Of a DNA stretch of 5,295 nucleotides, positions 1-5,295 are shown piece after piece (position 1 is the stretch's first letter; every line of letters begins with the position of its first letter). The notes beneath the pieces are model-generated. The model had not been told where the DNA came from and made no database searches. It saw only the letters and a program-made list of their open reading frames with translations. Made by a program: the position numbers and the translations under genes. This DNA comes from Silvimonas sp. JCM 19000 (GTDB taxonomy: Bacteria; Pseudomonadota; Gammaproteobacteria; Burkholderiales; Chitinibacteraceae), in NCBI GenBank assembly GCA_001313065.1, contig BBFD01000285.1, positions 1 to 5,295 of the forward strand, read 5' to 3'.

Positions 1-1
1 T

Positions 2-121
2 GCAGTTGCGCTGCAGTCGCGCATCAGCGCCACCGTGCCCTTTGCCGACCTGCCCGCCGCCATAGAGCGCAATCGTATTGCCGCGCAGCCGGGCAAAACC
101 GTGGTCGATTTCACGCTTTAA
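2..121 (+). CDS. C-terminus of a probable MDR-family oxidoreductase (zinc-type alcohol dehydrogenase / quinone reductase-like), 5' partial
   Basis: The frame beginning at base 2 is open to a TAA at 119-121 and gives the last 39 residues of a protein that starts outside the window. The tail contains LPAAIERNRIAAQPGKTVVD, followed by FTL. An amphipathic 'LPxAIExN' helix followed by a short 'GKxVV' beta strand is the usual ending of medium-chain dehydrogenase/reductases, where it closes the catalytic domain after the Rossmann fold. No cofactor or zinc motif lies in the visible part, so substrate and subfamily cannot be given. The gene ends convergently with the glycosidase gene and is followed 54 bases later by a strong terminator. 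The family call rests on this short tail only; coding status is more certain than the family. Confidence 0.5.
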   Translation, partial: AVALQSRISATVPFADLPAAIERNRIAAQPGKTVVDFTL

Positions 122-151
122 GCGCCCCCCCTTGCCACATCAGCACGCAGC

Positions 152-173
152 AAAAAGCCGGCACCCGCCGGCT
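152..173 (-). terminator. Candidate terminator of the minus-strand glycosidase gene
   Basis: AGCCGGC (156-162) pairs with GCCGGCT (167-173) around an ACCC loop. Read on the minus strand the hairpin runs into five T (complement of the A run 152-156; the innermost is also the last stem base). It lies 54 bases beyond the glycosidase stop. The stem is shorter and the T run weaker than in the neighbouring plus-strand terminator. The pair of hairpins could work as a two-way terminator between the converging genes. Confidence 0.5.
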
Positions 174-174
174 G

Positions 175-209
175 GGCGGCACACCTCTGGGGTGCCGCCT
201 GTTTTTTTT
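175..209 (+). terminator. Rho-independent terminator of the plus-strand oxidoreductase gene
   Basis: GGCGGCAC (175-182) pairs perfectly with GTGCCGCC (192-199). Two further C-G pairs inside the loop lengthen the stem after one mismatch. The hairpin is followed two bases later by eight T (202-209). Strength and position, just after the plus-strand stop at 121, fit an intrinsic terminator. Confidence 0.85.
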
Positions 210-226
210 CATATCTCCCCGTTTAT

Positions 227-1689
227 TTACAGCGCGGTCACCGTATAGGTATGCGTATTGGCGGCCGGATTGGCGGTGATGGACAGCACATGACGTACCG
301 GGTCATAGCTGCTGCTCCAGCTGCCCGCTGCGTCGGTGGAAGTGATGGTATAGCCATTGCTATACACGGTGGGGCTGAGGAACATGTCCGTCGTACCCGT
401 CACCCCGGTCTTGTTAATAAAGCTGGCGTTAAGGCTGCGCTGGGCGGCGTCAAAGTACAGCTGCACCGGGGTGCCCGCTACCGCTTGCACGTAAGGGCGC
501 GACAGATGCGGGGCGAGCGCGGTAAATACGCCGCCACCTGCGTAAGGACCGCTGGGGCCCTGGTCATTGGACCACCAGAACCAGCTGGCGCCGATGTTAT
601 CCATAGCCGCCACAACCTGGTCGACATACGTGCCATTCCCCGGCGCGCTTACGTAAATCGCGCCCCACTCACCCAAAGCAAGCGGTGCATTCCACAGTGC
701 TGCCGTGGCTGTATTGGAGGCCAGCCAGGTGGTGGTTAACAGATCCACCGGGATGACATTCAGACCGGTATAAGACCCCGAATTCGAATACTGGCTAAGG
801 GTGGGCGGATACAGGTGCGGTGCATACACCAGCCGGGCCCCACCTGAGCGCGGGTCTAGCGGTGCCGGCAAAGTGGTCGGCAGGCCTTGATTGATCGGGA
901 AGGCCGAGGGTTCGAGGAAAATCCAGTGCTCCTGATCCACGGTGCGGATCTGGTTGATCACCGCCTGATACGTCGCCAGCAGTACGGTGGCTCAAAGGTG
1001 GCGCTTTGCAGGCTACCGCCCCATGGCTCATTCATCAGGTCGTAGCCGATCACTGTGGTGTTGGCGGCAAAGTAAGCGGCCACGTGTTTCCACGCGTTGG
1101 CGTAGTAGGCGCGCAATTCCGGGTGCTGGCCGCTGGTGCCCCAGAAGTTGTCCCATGCGTGCGTTTCGCCCGGCTGCAGGTAGGTCAGCCCGAAATTGCT
1201 CTGGTACTGCACCGGGTAACCATCGGTATAGGTGGCCCAGGCGGGGGCGCCATCACGTCAGTGCCGTTGTATGCGGTGGGCCATACAGATCCTGGTGCAT
1301 GTCCAGGATGACGTACATGCCCGCTGCCTGGTACCACGCCACGCGCGCGGCAACGCTGGCCAGATAGTTATCGTCATACTGGCCGGGCTGCGGCTCCAGC
1401 AGATCCCAGAACACCAGATAGCGCACGGCGTTGGTACCCATGGTCTGGTTTTCGGCCAGCACATCGGTGGCAGAAATCCACGGCGTGCCGTTGCCCTTGG
1501 AGGCAGCTGAGGTATTCAGGCCATGCAATACCAGGGCGCGCCCTGGTGATCGGTGATATAGCCCCCGGCAGGCGCCAGGCCCCCCAGGGCGTGGGCGGGG
1601 GTACTGAGCGCCAGCAGCGCGGCAAGCGTGCTGCAGCTACGCTGCCATTTGCCCCACAGTGGGCTGCGGCTTTGGGTGCGGCCATGCAT
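227..1689 (-). CDS. Secreted GH5 glycoside hydrolase, endoglycoceramidase-like, with C-terminal GH5_C beta domain (frame interrupted)
   Basis: Repaired length is about 487 residues. The ATG at 1689 is chosen because AAGGA lies 7 bases upstream and a signal peptide follows directly: basic N-region MHGRTQSRSPLWGKWQR, hydrophobic core STLAALLAL, likely cleavage after AHA. The mature protein opens with the 'GYITDHQGRALVLHGLNT' strand typical of this GH5 branch. It then shows VRYLVFWDLLEP (conserved GH5 Arg), YVILDMHQDLYG, GYDLMNEPWGG (acid/base Glu, codon 1029-1027), YAPHLYPP, and LALGEWG (nucleophile Glu, codon 670-668). Roughly the last 85 residues form a beta-rich domain resembling GH5_C. Known relatives cleave the link between glycan and ceramide in glycosphingolipids or act on related glycosides; the true substrate is not readable here. 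The enzyme should be exported to the periplasm or medium. Three breaks interrupt the frame: one base short near 1535-1540, a two-base loss or one-base gain in 1253-1283, and one base short near 989-992. Every motif survives across them, so sequencing error is likelier than a pseudogene. It has its own leader and probably forms a single-gene unit. Confidence 0.87.
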
Positions 1690-1696
1690 GACCGTT

Positions 1697-1701
1697 TCCT
1701 T
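1697..1701 (-). promoter_or_regulatory. Ribosome binding site of the glycosidase
   Basis: AAGGA on the minus strand, 7 bases before the ATG at 1689. It decides between this start and an upstream in-frame ATG at 1746, whose extra 19 residues would spoil the signal peptide N-region. Confidence 0.7.
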
Positions 1702-1724
1702 TTTTTGCGAAGGGAGGCGTCGAA

Positions 1725-1753
1725 ATAACATAGGCAGCAGCCACAACTCGCAA
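1725..1753 (-). promoter_or_regulatory. Candidate sigma70-type promoter of the glycosidase
   Basis: On the minus strand TTGCGA (1753-1748) and TGTTAT (1730-1725) are 17 bases apart, each matching the consensus at four of six positions. The -10 element ends 35 bases upstream of the start codon. The spacing is ideal but the boxes are only moderate, so this is a suggestion. Confidence 0.3.
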
Positions 1754-2002
1754 CGATGTCGGATTTGGCAGGATATAACGCAGGCTTGGCCGGGATGGGC
1801 AATCGGCCTGCGGGCCGGGCTGCGCGCCTGGTACCCGACTTAAGTCATTGGCAAGCATGTTGCCATGAGCAAAGACATGTAATGCCGACGAAGGGCGCAG
1901 CGCTGGATGCGTTTGCCGGTTTTTTAACGTCCCGCTCACCTGTCCGGGCACGGTCAGAACCGCTGTGCGCCCAACGGCGCGACCAAACGCGGAACGGGCC
2001 AA
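1754..2002. other. Non-coding spacer between chemosensory operon and glycosidase gene
   Basis: This stretch lies upstream of the glycosidase promoter candidate and downstream of the operon terminator. Open frames crossing it on both strands have no recognisable protein features and run through the terminator or into neighbouring genes, so I do not call a gene. It holds a perfect 10-base palindrome GACTTAAGTC (1837-1846), closely followed by the inverted repeat at 1849-1865. No tRNA, repeat array or insertion-sequence end is visible. Confidence 0.55.
1849..1865. promoter_or_regulatory. Inverted repeat TGGCAA-N5-TTGCCA, possible operator
   Basis: Two perfect 6-base arms (1849-1854 and 1860-1865) flank GCATG. 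The 17-base dyad sits about 100 bases upstream of the glycosidase -35 candidate and two bases after the GACTTAAGTC palindrome. Size and symmetry fit a dimeric regulator site, for example one controlling glycosidase expression. No T run follows, so it is not a terminator. The function is inferred from symmetry and place only. Confidence 0.25.
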
Positions 2003-2033
2003 TAAAAAAAACGCCATCAACCGCTGATGGCGT
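2003..2033 (-). terminator. Rho-independent terminator of the chemosensory operon
   Basis: ACGCCATCA (2011-2019) and TGATGGCGT (2025-2033) form a perfect 9-base-pair stem with a 5-base loop. On the minus strand it is followed by seven or eight T (complement of the A run 2004-2011). It lies 54 bases after the stop of the small receiver gene and marks the 3' end of the operon. Confidence 0.88.
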
Positions 2034-2086
2034 CAGATTGACGCGGGCGCACGCCGGCTTTTATGGAACCTGAGCCAAGGCAGCCA

Positions 2087-2449
2087 TCACGCCAATGCGG
2101 TGTTCACCTTCTCCAGAAAGTCGGCGTAGTGGATCGGCTTGGCTACATAGCCATCGCATCCGGCCGCCAGCATGCGCGCTTCATCGCCTTTCATGGCAAA
2201 CGCGGTCACCACCACCACTTTGATATGACCGGTGGTGCTGTCCGCTTTTAATAAACGGGTTGCTTCCAGCCCATCCATACCCGGCAATTGCACATCCATC
2301 AAAATCAGATCGGGCAATTCCGCGCGCGCCAGCGATAAACCTGTGGCTGCTTCGGTCGCCGTGCTGACCGTATGACCGGCGTTCTTGAGCAGAAAGGTGA
2401 ATAGCTTCAGATTCGCCGCGTTGTCTTCAATAATCAGTATTCGTGCCAT
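2087..2449 (-). CDS. Single-domain response regulator (receiver only), DivK-like
   Basis: A complete 120-residue CheY-like receiver with no output domain. The acidic pocket is E8-D9 in LIIEDN. The phosphoacceptor is D52 in LILMDVQLPGMDG, followed by switch T82 (VVVVTAF) and K104 in VAKPI. The LPGMDGLEATRLLKAD stretch resembles DivK and similar receivers. It begins 9 bases after the REC-kinase stop; a weak AGG lies 4 bases before the ATG and a GGAG overlaps the end of the kinase gene, so translation is probably coupled. As last gene before the terminator it is the likely phosphate acceptor of that kinase, acting by protein contact rather than by binding DNA. It is the only long gene here with no frame break, and it contains no A/T run of five or more. 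DivK identity is by resemblance, so no symbol is given. Confidence 0.93.
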   Translation of the reverse strand: MARILIIEDNAANLKLFTFLLKNAGHTVSTATEAATGLSLARAELPDLILMDVQLPGMDGLEATRLLKADSTTGHIKVVVVTAFAMKGDEARMLAAGCDGYVAKPIHYADFLEKVNTALA

Positions 2450-2458
2450 AACGCCTGG

Positions 2459-3856
2459 TTACTCCGCCGGGTGGTAGGGCAACCACACCTTGAATTCGGA
2501 CCCCTGCCCGGCCGTGCTCGCCACCGACAGACGCCCATCATATAACTCGACCAATTGCCGCACCAAAGCCAGGCCCAGACCCGTGCCTTCGTATTTGCGC
2601 GACAAAGAACTATCCAGCTGCACAAATGGCTGGAACAGATTATTCAATTCTTCCGGGGTAATGCCGATGCCGGTGTCGCGCACCGCGATGGCAGATATTC
2701 CGGATGCTGCGGCACGCTGTCACTACCAATAAACCGCAAGCCGCTCAAGCTGGCACCGCTGACGCGGCGGGCAATAACCGTTACTGCGCCGCCGTCCGGG
2801 GTAAATTTAACCGCGTTGGACAGCAGGTTATAAATGATCTGCTTGGTTTTACGCGGATCGAGTTGCGCCCGGCCCAATTCTTCGGCGTCGACTTTTAATT
2901 CTATGCGGTGCGAATAGGCACGCCCCTTCAATACCGTCAGGCAGTTCTGCAGCAAGGTTGGCAGATCAACCGCTTCGATCTCCAGTTCCATCTTGCCGGC
3001 TTCGATTTTGGACAGATCAAGAATGTCATTGATCAACAGCAGCAAATGCTCGCCGCTGGAATAGATGTCCGAAACAAATTCTTTTTTTGCTGCGCATCCA
3101 GTTCGCCGATCAAACCATCGCGCAAGACCTCGGAAAAAACCAATAATCGCATTCAGTGGCGTGCGCAATTCGTGCGACATATTGGCCAGGAATTCGGATT
3201 TCATGCGGCTGCTATGTTCCAGTTCCTGATTCTTGCGTGCAATTTCTTTATTGGTTTCTTCCAGTTCGGCGGCGTGTTGCGCCAGCCGGATATTCAATTC
3301 GCTGACCTGGCGTTCGCGCTTGAGCAATTGTTCATTCACCATCACGGCCTGTTCATAGGTCGAGATCAGCAAATCCAGAATCTGTTGGCGCTCTGCATTG
3401 ATAAAGTGTTTTTTTGATTGCCCAGATACAGCGCGATGCCAAATTGCACATTCTGGCCATGGCGCAATTTCTGGTTCATCAACACGTGCTCGATCAGCGT
3501 GAGCAGATAGGTTTCGTCATAAGGCTTGCGGATAAAATTGTCGGCCCCGCATTCCAGCCCCCGGATGATGTCTTTGGGGTCGGTCAGCGACGTCACCAGG
3601 ATGACCGGCACATCGCGCCATTGCGGCGTGGCTTGATGGTGCTGCACAAGGTATAGCCGTCCATTTGCGGCATCACCACATCGGACAACACCAGATTGGG
3701 CCGCTTTTGCTCCATCAGCGCCAAAGCCTGATGGCCATTGGCCGCCACGCGCACGCTGTAGCCTTTGCTCTCGATCTGGTAGCGCAGTTTTTTTTCCGCC
3801 TGGGTGGGGCTGTCCTCAACAATCAGGATCTCTATGCCCGTGGACTTGTTGTCCAT
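2459..3856 (-). CDS. Response regulator-histidine kinase hybrid (N-terminal REC, coiled coil, HisKA, HATPase_c), frame interrupted
   Basis: Repaired length is about 465 residues, all cytoplasmic, with no membrane segment. The ATG at 3856 has GGAG 6 bases upstream. The N-terminal receiver shows [12 protein letters not shown], phosphoacceptor Asp near residue 59 in [21 protein letters not shown], and Lys in FIRKPYDE. A linker ([20 protein letters not shown]) and a long charged coiled coil follow. HisKA has [19 protein letters not shown] with the phosphorylated His. The ATPase domain shows the N box [30 protein letters not shown] and GTGLGLAL. Receiver-first kinases of this type are usually switched by another kinase; CheA upstream is the obvious candidate and the following receiver the likely target. 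The frame breaks near 3630 (one base short), 3409-3415 (T7), 3134-3139 (A6, one too many), 3082-3088 (T7) and 2690-2692 (one base short). All motifs are preserved across the breaks, so I treat it as one functional gene with sequence errors. Confidence 0.9.
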
Positions 3857-4011
3857 GTACTACTCCGTGTTGCTGCTGCGTTTATCAATCTATCCGGCCC
3901 GGGGTAATAACCCCTGCTTGCAAGCGGGCGAGCCGTGGCCTGTTCCGGCCGGTGGGGTGGCACGCGTTCGAGCGCGTGGCGCACACGTTAATACATACGT
4001 TGCATTTGCAA
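3857..4011 (-). other. 155-base spacer between cheB and the REC-kinase gene with several small dyads
   Basis: This is the longest gap inside the operon. It contains TTGCA-TT-TGCAA (4000-4011) directly after the cheB stop, CACGCG-N6-CGCGTG (3961-3978), the palindrome GCTTGCAAGC (3916-3925) and GGGGT-AATA-ACCCC (3901-3914). None has a following T run on the minus strand, so no intrinsic terminator is present. No convincing -35/-10 pair was found. The hairpins may affect mRNA processing or set the relative level of the downstream genes; this is inference. Confidence 0.4.
3863..3866 (-). promoter_or_regulatory. Ribosome binding site of the REC-histidine kinase
   Basis: GGAG on the minus strand, 6 bases before the ATG at 3856. 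It supports that start for the receiver-first kinase. Confidence 0.7.
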
Positions 4012-5102
4012 TTACCGACGGGTTTGCCCGACTGACGGCGCAGGCAGGCGCTCGACCAGTTGGGCTATGGTCATGGCAATCACTTCAGGTGGCTGCACAT
4101 AGACGGCTGCATCCAGCTTTACCGCTTCGCCGGGCATGCCAAAAAAATGACCGAGCTTTCTTTATCCTGGGCAAATGTCACCGCGCCCGCCTCGCGCATG
4201 ATGCGCAATTCTTTGGCGCCATCGCGGCCCATGCCGGTGAGCAAGACGCCACGGCCGCCGCGCCATAGACCTGCGCTACGGCACGGAACAAAAAACGAAG
4301 CGGAGGGCCGCACGCAGTACTCGCGCGGCGCCTGCACCAGATCGATCAACCCCAGCGGCGTCACCCGCATCTGCACGTCCCACGGCGCCACATAGGCCGA
4401 TCCGTTAACCAGGCGCTGGCCATGCTGTGCCATATAGACCGGCATGCCGCTGGCCTGGCCGAGCCAGTCACAAAAGCCTGGGTAAAGCCTTCGGCAATAT
4501 GCTGCACGATCACAATCGGTAATGGAAACGGTTTCGGCAGATTCTCCAGCAGGCACTTCAGCGTCAACGGTCCGCCGGTCGATGCGCCCACCGCCACGAT
4601 GCGCGGTTTGCTCGCCGCAGCGCTGGGCAAGAGCGGCGCCGCCGCTGGCTCTGGGGCACGCTGACCGGCCCAGCGTTTCACCACTTGCACGCCAGCCATG
4701 GCACGTATCATCTGCAAGAGTTCGCTGGCCAGTTCGGCATGTTTCGGATGGCCGGGCGGCGTGGGCTTGACCAATACGGTCAAGGCGCCGGCTTCCAGCA
4801 CGCGGAAATCATCGCGCGCATTTACATCAACCGGGGTGGCGGTGACGATGATGATGCGCGTCGGCGCCGTCTGCATGATCTGGCGCGTCGCCTCAAAGCC
4901 ATCCATACCCGGCAGGATCACGTCCATGGTGATCACATCGGGCCGCAATGTTTGCGCGGCGCGCACGGCCTGTTCGCCGCTGGCCGCCGTGCCGACCACT
5001 TCGATGTCGGCATCGCCGTCAAGGATGCTCAGCAACAGTTCGCGCGCGGTAATCGAGTCCTCCACCACCAGCACGCGGATCGGCTGCGCCCGCTTTTTTC
5101 AT
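4012..5102 (-). CDS. cheB: Chemotaxis response regulator protein-glutamate methylesterase CheB (frame interrupted)
   Basis: CheB removes methyl groups from (and deamidates) glutamates of chemoreceptors and is activated when CheA phosphorylates its receiver. Repaired length is 362 residues, normal for the family. The receiver has E14-D15 (VVEDS), phosphoacceptor D60 (TMDVILPGMDG), T87 and K112 (VLVKP). A Pro/Ala-rich linker leads to the esterase domain with Ser174 in VGASTGGP, His201 in IVQHI and Asp near 294 in LLTGMGRDG: the complete catalytic triad. The ATG at 5102 has GGAG 6 bases upstream and overlaps the hybrid CheA stop as ATGA. The frame from this ATG reads through only if the A run right after it is 5, not the 6 seen. 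Further breaks: one base short near 4472-4478, one extra base in 4290-4295, one short near 4249-4258, two extra in 4141-4147. The five changes sum to plus two, and 1091 minus 2 is exactly 363 codons. The true stop is the TAA at 4014-4012, not the early stop after the 4141 run. Confidence 0.93.
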
Positions 5103-5295
5103 ATCAATCTCCGGATGGCGGCCAGCAAGCTGGTCTGGTCGAAGGCACTCTTCACAATATAAGCATTGGCGCCCGCCTCAACCCCGCGCTCCTTGTGCTC
5201 GCGACTGTCGAGGGCCGTGACCAGGATTACCGGCGTAGCCGCGGTCCGGGCCTCGGCGCGCAGGCGGGCGGTCAGGTCAAAGCCATCCATACGGG
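5099..5295 (-). CDS. C-terminal receiver domain of a hybrid histidine kinase, probably CheA-REC, 5' partial
   Basis: The last 65 residues of a protein that continues beyond the right edge. They form the second half of a receiver domain: RMDGFDLTARLR just after the (missing) phosphoacceptor loop, PVILVTALDSREHKERG with the switch Thr, and AYIVKSAFDQTSLLAAIRR with the conserved Lys. The 'AxAYIVKSxFDQ' ending with a short 'IRRLI' tail is characteristic of receivers fused to the end of CheA kinases (as in WspE- or FrzE-like proteins). The direct ATGA overlap with cheB strongly supports this. The TGA stop lies at 5101-5099. Histidine phosphotransfer, kinase and CheW-like domains would lie outside the window and are not seen, so CheA is an inference from tail and context; a generic hybrid kinase is the alternative. 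Confidence 0.8.
   Translation of the reverse strand, partial: RMDGFDLTARLRAEARTAATPVILVTALDSREHKERGVEAGANAYIVKSAFDQTSLLAAIRRLI
5109..5112 (-). promoter_or_regulatory. Ribosome binding site of cheB
   Basis: GGAG on the minus strand, 6 bases before the ATG at 5102 and inside the last codons of the hybrid CheA gene. It favours this ATG over an internal GTG at 5074, which has the reading frame but would remove nine residues ahead of the first receiver strand. Confidence 0.7.

Noticed and set aside
251..739. Long open frame on the plus strand opposite the glycosidase
   Set aside because: It is the antisense shadow of a gene with clear GH5 motifs; the composition is Arg/Gly/His-rich with no recognisable domain, and there is no ribosome binding site.
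1374..1802. Minus-strand open frame overlapping the glycosidase start
   Set aside because: It is an alternate frame over the signal peptide and first catalytic strands, Arg/Cys/Pro-rich with no domain.
1756..2073. Plus-strand open frame of 105 codons in the spacer
   Set aside because: It runs through the operon terminator hairpin and its A run, has no family resemblance and no good ribosome binding site.
1690..2086. Hidden small RNA, attachment site or insertion-sequence remnant
   Set aside because: No tRNA-like fold, terminal inverted repeats, target duplication or transposase fragment is visible; the only clear structures are the operon terminator and two short dyads.
2908..3417. Plus-strand open frame of 169 codons opposite the REC-kinase
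   Set aside because: It is the shadow of HisKA and the coiled coil, whose motifs are unmistakable on the minus strand.
3082..4147. Programmed frameshifting or transcriptional slippage at the A/T runs
   Set aside because: It would need several independent slips in one protein, and the G/C-site losses in the same genes have no slippery sequence. RNA or peptide data could revive the idea.
227..5102. Genuine pseudogenes
   Set aside because: Breaks occur in several neighbouring genes, involve small indels in characteristic contexts, and leave every catalytic motif intact, which fits sequence error better.

Overview
The window reads as chromosomal DNA of a GC-rich Gram-negative bacterium. A betaproteobacterium fits best, judging from the chemosensory gene order and the codon use, but this is an inference and the genus is not determined. 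Nearly everything lies on the minus strand. The exception is the 3' end of a plus-strand gene at the left edge.

Left to right: (1) positions 2-121 hold the C-terminus of a plus-strand, probably MDR-type, oxidoreductase. (2) Positions 122-226 are a convergent intergenic stretch with two adjacent hairpins that can terminate transcription from both sides. (3) Positions 227-1689 (minus) encode a secreted GH5 glycosidase of the endoglycoceramidase-like type, with signal peptide, catalytic domain and C-terminal beta domain. (4) Positions 1690-2086 are non-coding: the glycosidase leader, a candidate promoter, two dyad sequences and a strong minus-strand terminator. (5) Positions 2087-5295 (minus) are the 3' half of a chemosensory/two-component operon. 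In transcription order it holds the C-terminal receiver of a hybrid CheA (cut by the window edge), CheB, a REC-histidine kinase and a stand-alone DivK-like receiver.

A plausible signalling scheme is this: CheA, driven by receptors encoded outside the window, phosphorylates its own receiver, CheB and perhaps the receiver of the REC-kinase. CheB resets receptor methylation. The REC-kinase passes phosphate to the small receiver as output. The partners are inferred from gene order, not shown by the sequence.

The most striking property is that three of the four genes long enough to judge (glycosidase, CheB, REC-kinase) are broken by several small frameshifts, while all their catalytic and phosphotransfer motifs survive on both sides of each break. 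The breaks fall into two kinds. A/T runs are too long (about 5 expected, 6-7 seen), and single bases are missing in short G/C stretches, often where GGCC would restore the frame. The small receiver gene has no A/T run of five or more and is intact. This looks much more like systematic sequencing or consensus error than gene decay, so the genes are annotated as single repaired reading frames. I found no mobile element, CRISPR array, RNA gene or clearly new system.
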